DNA from: a virus
Length of the DNA: 48,283 nt
Direction: 5' to 3' (one strand)
Virus record (IMG/VR): IMGVR_UViG_3300044684_000081
Location: 1-48,283 of that record
Part shown: positions 39,055-47,618 of the stretch, piece by piece
How positions within the stretch are numbered: position 1 is the stretch's first letter
Layout: the number at the start of each line of letters is the position of its first letter
The notes under the pieces: model-generated
The model's database searches: none
Seen by the model: the letters and a program-made list of their open reading frames with translations, nothing else
Told to the model about the DNA's origin: nothing
Position numbers and translations under genes: made by a program

Positions 39055-39079
39055 AACGCCCGCCACGAGCGGGCGTTTT
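39055..39079 (+). terminator. Terminator / attenuator before the DNA polymerase gene
   Basis: AACGCCCGC (39055-39063) pairs with GCGGGCGTT (39069-39077), followed by TT. A third copy, AACGCCCGC at 39091-39099, lies inside the polymerase gene and can pair with the same arm instead, which would place the ATG (39084) in the loop. Confidence 0.75.
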
Positions 39080-39083
39080 CACT

Positions 39084-40982
39084 ATGACAAAACGCCCGCT
39101 CGCATTTTTCGATCTAGAAACATACCGTAACTATTTTTTGTGCAAATTTTTGTTACCGGATCAAACATTTGTCGATTTCGTCATGTTTCCGGGGCAACCG
39201 TTAAATCGCATCGGCATTTTGCTAATATTGGCAAAATATACGATCGTCGGTTTCAATAGCAATAATTATGATTGCCCAATTCTCGCGCTCGCGCTGACCG
39301 GCGCGGATAATCAAACGCTTAAAGACGCGAACGATATCATCATTACACGCGGTATGAAACCGTGGGATTTCTACCGTACTTACAATGTACGCATGCCGGA
39401 ATACACTGACCATATCGACATCATGGAAGTATTGCCCGGTGTTCGCATCAGTCTCAAGGCATATGCAGGTATCGCGCATTGCCCGACGATTCGAGATTTG
39501 CCCTACGATCCGTCACACGACGTTTCGTTAATGGATCGCGTGCATCTATCTACGTATTGCGGCAACGATTTGTTAGTTACCAAACGTTTGTACGAAATCG
39601 CATGCGAGAAAGAATGGATACCACTGCGTGAGCATATCAGCGACGAAATCGGTATTGACGTTCGCAGCAAGTCGGATGCGCAAATCGCCGAAGCGTTGAC
39701 ACGGGCTAAGCTCGGGTTTCGTCCCGAACCAATCCAGCGTCCAAGCGGGTATCAGTTCACATACAAGACGCCTAGTAATATTTTGTTTCAAACAGAACAA
39801 TTGCGCGAAGTGCTGCGAATCGTCGAATCGTCACCGTTCACAGTCTTGCATGCCGAAGAAGAAACAGACGAACTTGATGAAGACGGTAAGAAAATCAAGT
39901 CCGGCATAAAAATGCATAAGGACGTTAAAGCGATCCGCGTTCGTATTGGTTCAAGCGTCTATAAATTCGGGGCAGGCGGTCTGCATTCGCAAGAATCGGC
40001 AGTATGGTATGAAACAACTCCAACGCATATAATCTGCGACAGTGACGTTGGTTCGTACTATCCTCGCATAAAAATTACGCAAAAGCTATTCGCTGAACAA
40101 TGCGGACCGCAAGAACTTGTGATATATACGGCGACGTTTGAAGATCGTATGAAAGACAAGCGCGCCGGAAATAAAAAGGGTGCCAATTCAAAAAAGATTA
40201 TTTTAAATGGCGGTTTCGGCAAGGCCGGAAGCAAATACAGTATGTTTTATTGCCCCGAAGATTTGATACAAATAACAATCAGCGGTCAGTTAATGCTGTT
40301 GATGCTTATCGAAGATTTGGAACTTGCTGGTATCAGCGTTATATCGGCGAATACGGACGGCATCGTCACGCGGTGCCCCGTGCCGTTATTGCCGATGCGC
40401 GATCGAATCATGCGCGAATGGGAACAGCAAACCCAAATGGAGCTTGAGCACCAAATCTATACCGGTATCTACTTTCGCGATGTCAACAATTACTTTGCAC
40501 TAGCATGGAATTTAAAAACCAATACATTTGATATAAAACGCAAGGGGATTTTCACGCCTGCCGAAGTCGGTAGCGGGCCGTCATCGTCGAAAGCGCCGCA
40601 CCGCGAGATATGCGCCGATGCGGTGATCGCGTATATCAAAGACGGCACGCCACTCGATGAAACGATCTATCGATGTCGCGACATCCGAAAGTTCGTCACA
40701 GTCCGCACGGTCAAGGGCGGCGCGGTTTATGACCCACACCACGGAACCGAAATCGAACAGTTCGAGCCGACGCAAGAAATACTAGGCAAAGTTGTTCGTT
40801 GGGCTTATCGGCGCGACTATACCGGCGCGATTTATTACAAGAATAACGGCAACAAGGTAGCCGATAGCGAGGGCGCTTGGCCGTTGATGACGTTGCCCGA
40901 CTCCGTACCCGACTGGATTGATTACGAGTATTATGTAACACATGCGCGCAAACTGTTAGCGACAATGGGGTATAAGAAATGA
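39084..40982 (+). CDS. Family B-type DNA polymerase with 3'-5' exonuclease
   Basis: A 632-aa polymerase, short for family B. Exo I is FFDLETY (D10, E12), Exo II FNSNNYDCPIL and Exo III YCGNDLLVTKRLYE. Polymerase motif A is DSDVGSYYPRI (about residue 321), motif B KKIILNGGFGKAGSKYS (about 370) and motif C SANTDGI (about 424), where the usual DTD reads NTD. The first Asp of DTD is the less essential one in known family B enzymes, so activity is likely. The DNA is visibly richer in A/T than its neighbours, hinting at separate origin. The ATG has no Shine-Dalgarno and lies four bases after a terminator hairpin. Confidence 0.87.
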   Translation: MTKRPLAFFDLETYRNYFLCKFLLPDQTFVDFVMFPGQPLNRIGILLILAKYTIVGFNSNNYDCPILALALTGADNQTLKDANDIIITRGMKPWDFYRTYNVRMPEYTDHIDIMEVLPGVRISLKAYAGIAHCPTIRDLPYDPSHDVSLMDRVHLSTYCGNDLLVTKRLYEIACEKEWIPLREHISDEIGIDVRSKSDAQIAEALTRAKLGFRPEPIQRPSGYQFTYKTPSNILFQTEQLREVLRIVESSPFTVLHAEEETDELDEDGKKIKSGIKMHKDVKAIRVRIGSSVYKFGAGGLHSQESAVWYETTPTHIICDSDVGSYYPRIKITQKLFAEQCGPQELVIYTATFEDRMKDKRAGNKKGANSKKIILNGGFGKAGSKYSMFYCPEDLIQITISGQLMLLMLIEDLELAGISVISANTDGIVTRCPVPLLPMRDRIMREWEQQTQMELEHQIYTGIYFRDVNNYFALAWNLKTNTFDIKRKGIFTPAEVGSGPSSSKAPHREICADAVIAYIKDGTPLDETIYRCRDIRKFVTVRTVKGGAVYDPHHGTEIEQFEPTQEILGKVVRWAYRRDYTGAIYYKNNGNKVADSEGAWPLMTLPDSVPDWIDYEYYVTHARKLLATMGYKK

Positions 40983-41164
40983 CTTATTACACTATGTTCT
41001 GGTATTGTCACGCGAAGGATGACTACAATTATCATCTCGCTACCGAAACGATATTGGTTAAGAATGGAACGCCAGAAGAAGCCATGTCACGTTTATTCAG
41101 TACGATGCAATCGCCGCCAGGCGACATGCAACCAGCAATTGTCATAACGAATTATGTTCACTAA
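40979..41164 (+). CDS. Unknown small protein
   Basis: A 61-aa protein coupled to the polymerase by ATGA. MTYYTMFWYCHAKDDYNYHL is followed by a short helix (GTPEEAMSRLFSTMQS). It is the last plus-strand gene before a bidirectional terminator. It may be a polymerase accessory, only by position. Confidence 0.58.
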   Translation: MTYYTMFWYCHAKDDYNYHLATETILVKNGTPEEAMSRLFSTMQSPPGDMQPAIVITNYVH

Positions 41165-41167
41165 ATG

Positions 41168-41193
41168 AAACGGGCCGCACGTGCGGCCCGTTT
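41168..41193. terminator. Bidirectional terminator between convergent operons
   Basis: A perfect 26-bp palindrome: AAACGGGCCGCAC followed by GTGCGGCCCGTTT. Both strands end in T runs. It lies between the replication operon (plus) and the lysis/tail operon (minus). Confidence 0.85.
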
Positions 41194-41194
41194 G

Positions 41195-41443
41195 TTATGT
41201 ACGTTCGACTTGTAATCGTTGCGACTTCCAGAAATCGTCGATTCGTTTGTACAGTAACGCCATTGCAGCGAGTTCATCGTTACCACGATCTACCGCCGCA
41301 CCGCCCGGAATCTTGTATGTGTCCGGATAAAACACAACGAAACGACTCGGCGTAACTGCGAACGACTGACACAATGGATGCGCTTCAACGGCGGCTTGCG
41401 CATCGGCAAGTGTCGCAAAATCATTTGTTGATGTATCCGGCAT
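41195..41443 (-). CDS. Unknown small protein after the lysis genes
   Basis: An 82-aa protein from ATG 41443 (MPDTSTNDFATLADAQAAVE), with AGGA about ten bases upstream; it overlaps the end of the Rz gene by 23 bases. The middle is a strand-rich SFAVTPSRFVVFYPDTYKIP and the end is helical and basic. It is the last gene of the late operon. No family is recognised. Confidence 0.58.
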   Translation of the reverse strand: MPDTSTNDFATLADAQAAVEAHPLCQSFAVTPSRFVVFYPDTYKIPGGAAVDRGNDELAAMALLYKRIDDFWKSQRLQVERT

Positions 41444-41948
41444 CTTGCATTTTCCTAACGTAATCTTGCAATGCAACGAGTCGGGCTGCCGTCGCGTCGG
41501 CGTCGTCGGCTACTGCGACAGCGCTTGCAGCAGTTGAAGGTGATAGCTCTGCGACGGCGGGGGTGTCATTAGTTCCGGGGGTGGCGATGGCGCCTTGGCT
41601 TGCGGTACCGGGGATACTACAACCGGCGACATGGACGCGCACCCGCTCAGTGCCAGCAAGTAGCTTGCGCTGATAATCAAGATTGTCTTTTGCATGTTGA
41701 GCGATTTCCGTTTGATATTGCTGTTGAAGAGTTGTTACTTGACCTTCGACGACTTGACGTTTAGCCAATGCATCAGCGAGTTGCTGCGCGGCCGTTGCGT
41801 TGATGCGTTCGATATCGTCAGCATGCGCCTTCTGCTCGCGCGCGAGCGCAGCACCGTCAATTTTATGCACGACAGTAGCGGTAGTAATACCACTTACCAA
41901 TACGCCTATGACGGCCGATACGACACATAACTCTAATTCAGTTGGCAT
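41421..41948 (-). CDS. Rz: Rz-like inner-membrane spanin subunit
   Basis: A 175-aa protein with one N-terminal transmembrane helix (residues ~8-28), then a long periplasmic coiled coil (AREQKAHADDIERINATAAQ to QYQTEIAQHAKDNLDYQRKL). This is the i-spanin layout. It overlaps the endolysin end by 16 bases. The o-spanin Rz1 is wholly embedded in another frame. Together they would fuse inner and outer membranes at the last stage of lysis, as is known for lambda. Confidence 0.85.
   Translation of the reverse strand: MPTELELCVVSAVIGVLVSGITTATVVHKIDGAALAREQKAHADDIERINATAAQQLADALAKRQVVEGQVTTLQQQYQTEIAQHAKDNLDYQRKLLAGTERVRVHVAGCSIPGTASQGAIATPGTNDTPAVAELSPSTAASAVAVADDADATAARLVALQDYVRKMQDAGYINK
41510..41695 (-). 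CDS. Rz1: Rz1-like outer-membrane spanin lipoprotein (embedded gene)
   Basis: A 61-aa frame fully inside Rz. MQKTILIISASYLLALSGCA has a signal peptide and lipobox LALSGC, with Cys19 as the lipidation site, and the mature part is proline-rich (VSPVPQAKAPSPPPELMTPP). Both are hallmarks of Rz1. The full embedding, as in lambda, is one of the rarer overlap types. Confidence 0.85.
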   Translation of the reverse strand: MQKTILIISASYLLALSGCASMSPVVVSPVPQAKAPSPPPELMTPPPSQSYHLQLLQALSQ

Positions 41949-42433
41949 AGTTCGGTTTCCTGTTGGCGGCGGATGACTTGACCGTAGCAGTTATTTTTTC
42001 TAACTCTGCAATCACGATCGCCGTCGCGAATCCATTGATTGATTTGCTGACATGCTGCTGCACGGTTACCGGCGTTTAAATCGCGTAGAAAAGTACTAGA
42101 TGCGCATTTGCCGGGACCGATGTTGTACGCACAAAACGATATGACGGCGGCTCGTTCCGGTTCCGACATTGGCACGTGGACCATCCGGTCAACTTCATTG
42201 GCGGCTTCGGTTACTGCCGCCGCATCCATCTTAGCGCATTGCTCCGGCGTGAATACATCGCCCGCATGCACGTTTGCGGTGACACCCATACATGCGGTCC
42301 AAATGCCTCGGCCGTCCTGATATGCGGTTAATCGGTCGCCCTCTTTCTCGTGCAAAAATTGGGTGGCGATAGTAACGGCCGATGCTCCGGCCGCGACCAA
42401 TGCCAACACTTTACGACTTAGTGTTGTCGGCAT
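41933..42433 (-). CDS. SAR endolysin (GH24 lysozyme)
   Basis: A 166-aa lysozyme. I use ATG 42433 because of the strong AAGGAGG nine bases before it. Residues ~9-25 (VLALVAAGASAVTIATQ) form a weakly hydrophobic signal-anchor-release helix rich in Ala, Gly and Thr. The catalytic triad is exact: E31, D40 and T46 (E-x8-D-x5-T). SAR endolysins are exported by the host Sec system and activated when the membrane collapses. Several cysteines (e.g. WTACMG) could take part in disulfide control. Confidence 0.88.
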   Translation of the reverse strand: MPTTLSRKVLALVAAGASAVTIATQFLHEKEGDRLTAYQDGRGIWTACMGVTANVHAGDVFTPEQCAKMDAAAVTEAANEVDRMVHVPMSEPERAAVISFCAYNIGPGKCASSTFLRDLNAGNRAAACQQINQWIRDGDRDCRVRKNNCYGQVIRRQQETELCQLN

Positions 42434-42689
42434 CACCAGTTTCCTCCTTTCGCGCAATGCGCCGCCAATGCGACCAATCGTGACGAAAAAAACCGTCGCG
42501 CATCGCGCAAATATAATCGGTAATCCATGGCAATGCTTTAAAAAGTTGCACTGCCGAATACGTTGCAGCAAGCGTTCCCGCTACCGCACTGATAGAGCCG
42601 GAACCGGTATTTGTCATCGTGCTTACTACCGCCCCCGCGTTCACAGCAGTTACTTTTACTGCGCTGGCAATGAAATTTTCGTTTTGCAT
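42411..42689 (-). CDS. Holin candidate
   Basis: A 92-aa protein from ATG 42689, two bases after the tail fibre stop. Two moderately hydrophobic stretches (KVTAVNAGAVVSTM and SISAVAGTLAATYSAVQLFK) are followed by ALPWITDYICAMRDGFF and a basic, charged tail. Place and size fit a holin or pinholin, which would suit a SAR endolysin. The helices are less hydrophobic than usual, so the call is tentative. Confidence 0.58.
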   Translation of the reverse strand: MQNENFIASAVKVTAVNAGAVVSTMTNTGSGSISAVAGTLAATYSAVQLFKALPWITDYICAMRDGFFRHDWSHWRRIARKEETGDADNTKS

Positions 42690-42691
42690 GT

Positions 42692-44587
42692 TTATGCACC
42701 GTATTCCCAAACTTCAACATAACCACGAAAACCGGCGAGTCCTGGCTGTGCCGACGCGGAAAATCCATTAGTTAATCCGCCAGCACCACAACCCGCCGAC
42801 GTAGCCGCATTGCCCGGCGATGTGCCACCACCGCCATAGCCAGGAATACCGATCCCGGCCGCGCCAAGTGCAAATGCTTGCGAAAAACCGCATCCATTAC
42901 CATTTTGGTTTTTGATGTTACCACCCGATGCCGCCGCAATACCATTAGGACCTGCAACAACCGATGTTGTTGACGCACCGGTTATACCACCTCCATAACC
43001 ACCCCCCGCTGAAAGTGTCATAAACGTTGATGCGCCACCATTACCACCGCTACCGCTACCCGCCGCCCCGGCAGTTCCACCCGCACCAACAACTATTGTT
43101 TGCCCAGCGAAACCGCTTGTGATAATTGCCTCAACATATGCGCCGTCCGTTCCGGGACCGCTTGCAGACACGGTGTTAGAACTGGTTGCAACAGGACCAC
43201 CCGAACCACCACCACCACCCTTAAGTTTTACGACAATAAACGCGGTTCCAACAGAAGGGGTATATGTAAAGCTACCAGCATTTGTAAATGCTTGAACACC
43301 AAGCAATCGTCCCGTTCGAATTGCTGAACCAAACATCGCATGATATAAGTTGGCAGCACCAGACGGCGTAATTACAAGTGTCGAACCCTGCGGTACGGCA
43401 ATCGAAGTAGCAACCGAAGACGTGGGTGTAGCGAATTTATCGGACCCTTGGGTTGCAACTGTCAATGTCGCAGTACCTTCGTTTATAAATGTTACTTCTT
43501 GAAAGTTTGTCATACTACTGACCAAAGGCGCAGTAAATGTAGCAGCACTACTGCCACTAAATATTACTAACCCGCCTTGAACAGCGTTGGTCAGAGTTTG
43601 AGACGTGGTATATCCAGTCGAAGTCAAATAACCACGTACTAACGATTGCACTTGCGATAGAGTCGTTGCTTGATTCGATTGCGTCGCCGCGCCGACTTGT
43701 TCCGCACCACCAGTAGCCCATAGCAAAATAGCTTCGCTGTAGTTTGTACTGTATGCAAAACACGCAAATCCACCAGCTACAAGCTCACCACCTTGTAGCA
43801 ATGAATGCGCTGCACCAATGACGGGCTTAACACCCAACCCGTTGACATTGATTGAAGTACTACCCGTGTTGTTAAATGCTACGCGTACAACAACCGTCAA
43901 ATAATCGGTGTACGATGTTGGTGCAGGAACCAATGTAGCGGTTAGCGCATTTGCAGTACCGCCAGCAAGACCAGCATAGTTAAATGCGTTTTGTTGAATT
44001 TGCGTTGCTTCTGCGGCATGAGTGGCAGCAGTCGCCGGACCGACATTGAATACTTGCGTTGCAGAACCGGCGAGCAGAGCACGCAGTGCGGTCTGCTGGG
44101 CTACAAGCAGCGGCGTCATGATCGATGCGTTATCGGTTCCTGCCGCTGCTTGTGCGCTAGTTGAAATCGGATCAACGTCGATTTGCCAACCCGTCGTCGT
44201 GCCAAGTGGGTCGGATGTTGACGGAGTATTAGTGTTTCCTGCCGTCAATGACACGAATTTCGTGAATGGTGCGCTACCGCTCGCGGACCAAAGCACGCGA
44301 GAGCCTTTCCCATACGAGAACGCCGTGCCGCCGTTTTGCGCCGCTGTAATGAATTCGGGACAACCGGTTTGTTGGATCGCTTGGATAGCCTGCGTAATCT
44401 GCAAGAATAGCCAATTCATCGTCGATCGATCGATCGGCAACGCGGCCGGATCGGTCGAAAGATTACGCTGATAGTTGTAGTTCCATCCCTCGGTGAATGA
44501 AACCGTACCGCCCGTTTGTAGCGGATCGGGGATTGCCGTAACATCGCCGCTGAATGCGAATGGTACATCGAAATAATGTTGGTTCAT
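42692..44587 (-). CDS. Tail fibre protein with glycine-rich tip
   Basis: A 631-aa protein whose ATG overlaps the upstream stop (TAATG). The N-terminal ~80 residues are baseplate-binding (FAFSGDVTAIPDPLQTGGTV, then SMNWLFLQITQAI-like helix). The middle is a Thr/Ala/Gln-rich shaft. The last ~160 residues are glycine-rich (VKLKGGGGGSGGP, GGNGGASTFMTLSAGGGYGG), like the receptor-binding polyglycine tips of some adhesins. It should decide host range. No separate fibre chaperone gene is visible. Confidence 0.82.
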   Translation of the reverse strand: MNQHYFDVPFAFSGDVTAIPDPLQTGGTVSFTEGWNYNYQRNLSTDPAALPIDRSTMNWLFLQITQAIQAIQQTGCPEFITAAQNGGTAFSYGKGSRVLWSASGSAPFTKFVSLTAGNTNTPSTSDPLGTTTGWQIDVDPISTSAQAAAGTDNASIMTPLLVAQQTALRALLAGSATQVFNVGPATAATHAAEATQIQQNAFNYAGLAGGTANALTATLVPAPTSYTDYLTVVVRVAFNNTGSTSINVNGLGVKPVIGAAHSLLQGGELVAGGFACFAYSTNYSEAILLWATGGAEQVGAATQSNQATTLSQVQSLVRGYLTSTGYTTSQTLTNAVQGGLVIFSGSSAATFTAPLVSSMTNFQEVTFINEGTATLTVATQGSDKFATPTSSVATSIAVPQGSTLVITPSGAANLYHAMFGSAIRTGRLLGVQAFTNAGSFTYTPSVGTAFIVVKLKGGGGGSGGPVATSSNTVSASGPGTDGAYVEAIITSGFAGQTIVVGAGGTAGAAGSGSGGNGGASTFMTLSAGGGYGGGITGASTTSVVAGPNGIAAASGGNIKNQNGNGCGFSQAFALGAAGIGIPGYGGGGTSPGNAATSAGCGAGGLTNGFSASAQPGLAGFRGYVEVWEYGA

Positions 44588-45273
44588 TAGTTTTCCGCCC
44601 AAAAAGTACCATGATTAAAGTTTTGGTTAAACGAACCAAAACCAAACGCCGGTCGGGTTGAGACGATGTATCTCACGCCGACCGCGGCCGGACGTGGCAA
44701 TACGTCGAAATTCTCAAGTATGAATTGTAAGGCACTGTTCGGAGTGAATCCAAACACATACGTTACATACGACATATTGTTACCGTCGAGAACGTAGATA
44801 CTTCCATACTTACCAAGTATCGCTTTTAGGCGCTCGTTGATCTCCGGCACTGTGCATCGGCTAATGAGCTTGTAGTATTGAAGCTTTAGCAGAATACGTT
44901 TTTGGTCTAGCGTCAGTCCGACACCGGCCTGCGACACGCCGAAATTGCCATTGTCAAAATTGAACCGACCGTTATTTGTCCACGTGCCGCCCGATTTAAC
45001 TCCAAAGCCGAACTGCGGTCCAGCGTTGGGCGGTACGATCAACGTCAACGGTATGCCGAGAATTTGTGCCCATACAGACAAACCGAATTCGTTGGCGGTG
45101 TCGAGATTGAAAACGTTAGTAATCCAATCGGTCCAGAACTGTTGATGGTTCTGTTTGTACCAATCTTGTTTAGACTGTAACAGCGATTGCAATGTAGTCG
45201 CTTCATTATGGCGCCATAGCAATGCTGACAGGACATCAACGCTAAAGTCAAATTCTTCGATAGATGTGCTCAT
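44587..45273 (-). CDS. Baseplate / tail protein (DUF2612-like)
   Basis: A 228-aa protein from ATG 45273, overlapping the baseplate J stop (TGATG); the longer frame only shadows baseplate J. It contains FWTDWITNVFNLDTANEFGL and SVWAQILGIPL, then FGFGVKSGGTW and RILLKLQYYKLISRCTVPEI, the pattern of DUF2612 proteins between baseplate J and tail fibre. It corresponds in place to gpI-like proteins that link fibres to the baseplate. Confidence 0.82.
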   Translation of the reverse strand: MSTSIEEFDFSVDVLSALLWRHNEATTLQSLLQSKQDWYKQNHQQFWTDWITNVFNLDTANEFGLSVWAQILGIPLTLIVPPNAGPQFGFGVKSGGTWTNNGRFNFDNGNFGVSQAGVGLTLDQKRILLKLQYYKLISRCTVPEINERLKAILGKYGSIYVLDGNNMSYVTYVFGFTPNSALQFILENFDVLPRPAAVGVRYIVSTRPAFGFGSFNQNFNHGTFWAEN

Positions 45274-46526
45274 CACGACACCGCAATAGTGAACGCCGTA
45301 TTGTTGGTCTGTGCTCGTTGATTTTGTGCAATCGTTACATCGGTCGGTGTCAATGAACCCGGCACGGTTCCGATGTTGCAGCCCATGATGATGCATCCGG
45401 GACAACGTGCAACGATAGCCGCCGAGATTTCGAACGGACTAACATTTTGACCTATTCCGACCGCCGAGAAGCCATCAATTTTTCCGACGAAGTAATCGGC
45501 TACGGCTTGTGCTGCGTCGGCCTGCAAATTCCCGATATAGGTGCCTTGCTTTGCCGTAACCGCACCATAAATAAAAACGTAAGTTGGCACATCGTATAAG
45601 ACGGTGTACACCTGACCGCTCGCTGGATCAGTAACCGCTACCGATTGCGCACCATTCCAATCGGCGCCATCAGTCTTATTTTGTAGCAATGACAAGCCAA
45701 TCTGCTGTCCCGTCGCCGTTCCATCCACGCACGCCCAAACGCTATGAGCTTTGAGCACGATACCGTTTATAGTCTGCGTCGAACTAGTAACGTTTTCGAG
45801 GAATGCAACAGACGTAACAACTAGGTTGTTGTTCGAATCGCGCAAGTCATACAAATCGGATATTTGAGCTTGTCGCGTACTGATACCTTGCTTTGCCAAA
45901 GTGTTGTTTCGACGCGAGCGTAATTGAGCATCGGTTTCTTGATTTGTACCGATTGTCGTTACTGACGCCGGACTACCCGACTGATTGTTAGTTACCGTTT
46001 CCCATCCAAGGATGGAATCGACAGGCGTATTGAGCGCACCATTTGCGCATGCAATCGGTCCGGCAGTCGTGCAGACAAACGTCCCGTAACCAATACCGCC
46101 GCCCGAACCATTGTCTGCTAAAACAACGCCGGTTTGCAGCGTAAAAATCTGACCACCTTGGCCGATCGATGCTCGCGTTCCGGCCGGAATGTTCGTATTG
46201 ATGATACCGGTGAGCGTGACGTTTGTTACAGTCGTCACGGTTGCCGGGGCACGTGTCAAACCTAACAGTGCGCATAACGCATCAAGAAACAGGCCGCCCG
46301 CTAGATTCGGATTGATTTGATTTGCAACTTTGGCATTGGCACGCACAACCGATGTACGTGCCGTTACTTCACCTGTAATCTGCGCACCAGTAAAGGACGT
46401 GCTCGGGTCGATGCTTACGGATTCGCCGTAAGCAGTCTTTGCTTCGTTCTGAACGTCTGTCAAAACGTTCGATGTGTCCGGCACGATTACGCCAGTTTCG
46501 GCAATATAGTCGTATGCGTATGTCAT
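45273..46526 (-). CDS. Baseplate J-like wedge protein
   Basis: A 417-aa protein. The N-terminal GVIVPDTSNVLTDVQNEAKT, the NPNLAGGLFLDALCALLGLT region and the central ETDAQLRSRRNNTLAKQGIS are diagnostic of the baseplate J/gp47 family (gpJ of P2, gp6-like in T4). It forms the inner wedge of the baseplate. Its ATG overlaps the upstream stop (ATGA). Confidence 0.9.
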   Translation of the reverse strand: MTYAYDYIAETGVIVPDTSNVLTDVQNEAKTAYGESVSIDPSTSFTGAQITGEVTARTSVVRANAKVANQINPNLAGGLFLDALCALLGLTRAPATVTTVTNVTLTGIINTNIPAGTRASIGQGGQIFTLQTGVVLADNGSGGGIGYGTFVCTTAGPIACANGALNTPVDSILGWETVTNNQSGSPASVTTIGTNQETDAQLRSRRNNTLAKQGISTRQAQISDLYDLRDSNNNLVVTSVAFLENVTSSTQTINGIVLKAHSVWACVDGTATGQQIGLSLLQNKTDGADWNGAQSVAVTDPASGQVYTVLYDVPTYVFIYGAVTAKQGTYIGNLQADAAQAVADYFVGKIDGFSAVGIGQNVSPFEISAAIVARCPGCIIMGCNIGTVPGSLTPTDVTIAQNQRAQTNNTAFTIAVS

Positions 46527-46894
46527 TGCGTTGCAACTCCGTTAATTTTCGCGCTCCCGAAAGTCGTATCGATCGTCGCTGAATAGCGCAACGTATTACC
46601 GTCCTGGTACATATTAAACGACGAGACGGCGGTAACATTCGGCGTATTCATTAGTATCGTTCTAGCAGCCGCCTCGAATTGATGAGGATTGAACGTATTA
46701 AACGCGGTGTCCATCATCGGCATACCTTGATCCATCGCATACTTCATTTCTTTGCGTTGCGCTTCGATCCGCGATTTGCATAACTGTGCAGTCGCTGCTG
46801 GATTGCCAGGGGCATCCGTCAAGACCGCTAGATCGCCCGTTGTTGGATCGATGTATGGATCGTTATTTGCGTTTTCTGCGAATATGATAGTCAT
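46523..46894 (-). CDS. gp25/gp46-like baseplate wedge protein
   Basis: A 123-aa protein: DPYIDPTTGDLAVLTDAPGN, then CKSRIEAQRKEMKYAMDQGM and a C-terminal beta segment. The region around 'gDlavltd' and the helix that follows are typical of the small wedge proteins (gp46/gpW type) found between spike and baseplate J. It probably joins sheath and inner baseplate. Confidence 0.78.
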   Translation of the reverse strand: MTIIFAENANNDPYIDPTTGDLAVLTDAPGNPAATAQLCKSRIEAQRKEMKYAMDQGMPMMDTAFNTFNPHQFEAAARTILMNTPNVTAVSSFNMYQDGNTLRYSATIDTTFGSAKINGVATQ

Positions 46895-46895
46895 T

Positions 46896-47618
46896 TTAGT
46901 TCACCCCTCCGGTGTTACCGCCTTGCGGATCGCTATGCGTATGACCCATGAACGAGCGCCCATTGATTACCGTATTTGTCGGCAGATTAACATTACCTGT
47001 AGTTGTCGAACCGGAACCACTTGTCGTATTTTGATTATACGTCGCAGTATTCACAGTCATAACACCCGCGTTATTCACGGTGAACGTGGTTGAATTGAAA
47101 TCAATTTCACTGGCAAAAAATTGAATCTTGCCGGGCTTCATCACGATTCGAGTTGATCCGTCGAGCGTACTTATGACCATCGCTCCCGCGTCGAGTGTGA
47201 ATGTGTAATTGTCATATACATCTGGAATGAAACGCCCATGTTCAAACGAATGAATGCGACCATCGTTCGGTGACGATACTTGAGCGCTTTGAAGGTATAA
47301 CGATATATCGCGGTCGCTCGCTTCAATCCAACCGATATCGCCGGGGCCAAGTGGAAAGTTTATGAACATACTACCGCCGCCTAGCGCCAGAACCGGCACG
47401 GCAGCTATCGGTGCACGCCCAACGCGTTGCCCACTCGTGCTGATGATGCTAATGAGTGGTTGAACCATAGCGCGGTTCGTGGTGCGATTGTAACTAATGA
47501 TTTTCGCCGGTAATTGACCATCCACCTTTTGCATCATCTTTTGAAAAATGAATGCAAGAGCGGCACCTAGATCGCCATCAATTGCTGGCGGTTTTGATGG
47601 AATTTGCGGAGTACTCAT
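46896..47618 (-). CDS. Membrane-piercing spike (Gp138-like)
   Basis: A 240-aa protein. I use ATG 47618 (MSTPQIPSKPPAIDG), which overlaps the hub stop (ATGA). The N-terminal OB-fold region (KIISYNRTTNRAMVQPLISI, then FINFPLGPGDIGWIEASDRD) matches the Gp138 N-terminal domain. The end is a beta-helix tip with GHTHSDPQGGNTGG; the HxH pair is known to bind iron at the spike point in related spikes. It punctures the outer membrane when the sheath contracts. Confidence 0.87.
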   Translation of the reverse strand: MSTPQIPSKPPAIDGDLGAALAFIFQKMMQKVDGQLPAKIISYNRTTNRAMVQPLISIISTSGQRVGRAPIAAVPVLALGGGSMFINFPLGPGDIGWIEASDRDISLYLQSAQVSSPNDGRIHSFEHGRFIPDVYDNYTFTLDAGAMVISTLDGSTRIVMKPGKIQFFASEIDFNSTTFTVNNAGVMTVNTATYNQNTTSGSGSTTTGNVNLPTNTVINGRSFMGHTHSDPQGGNTGGVN

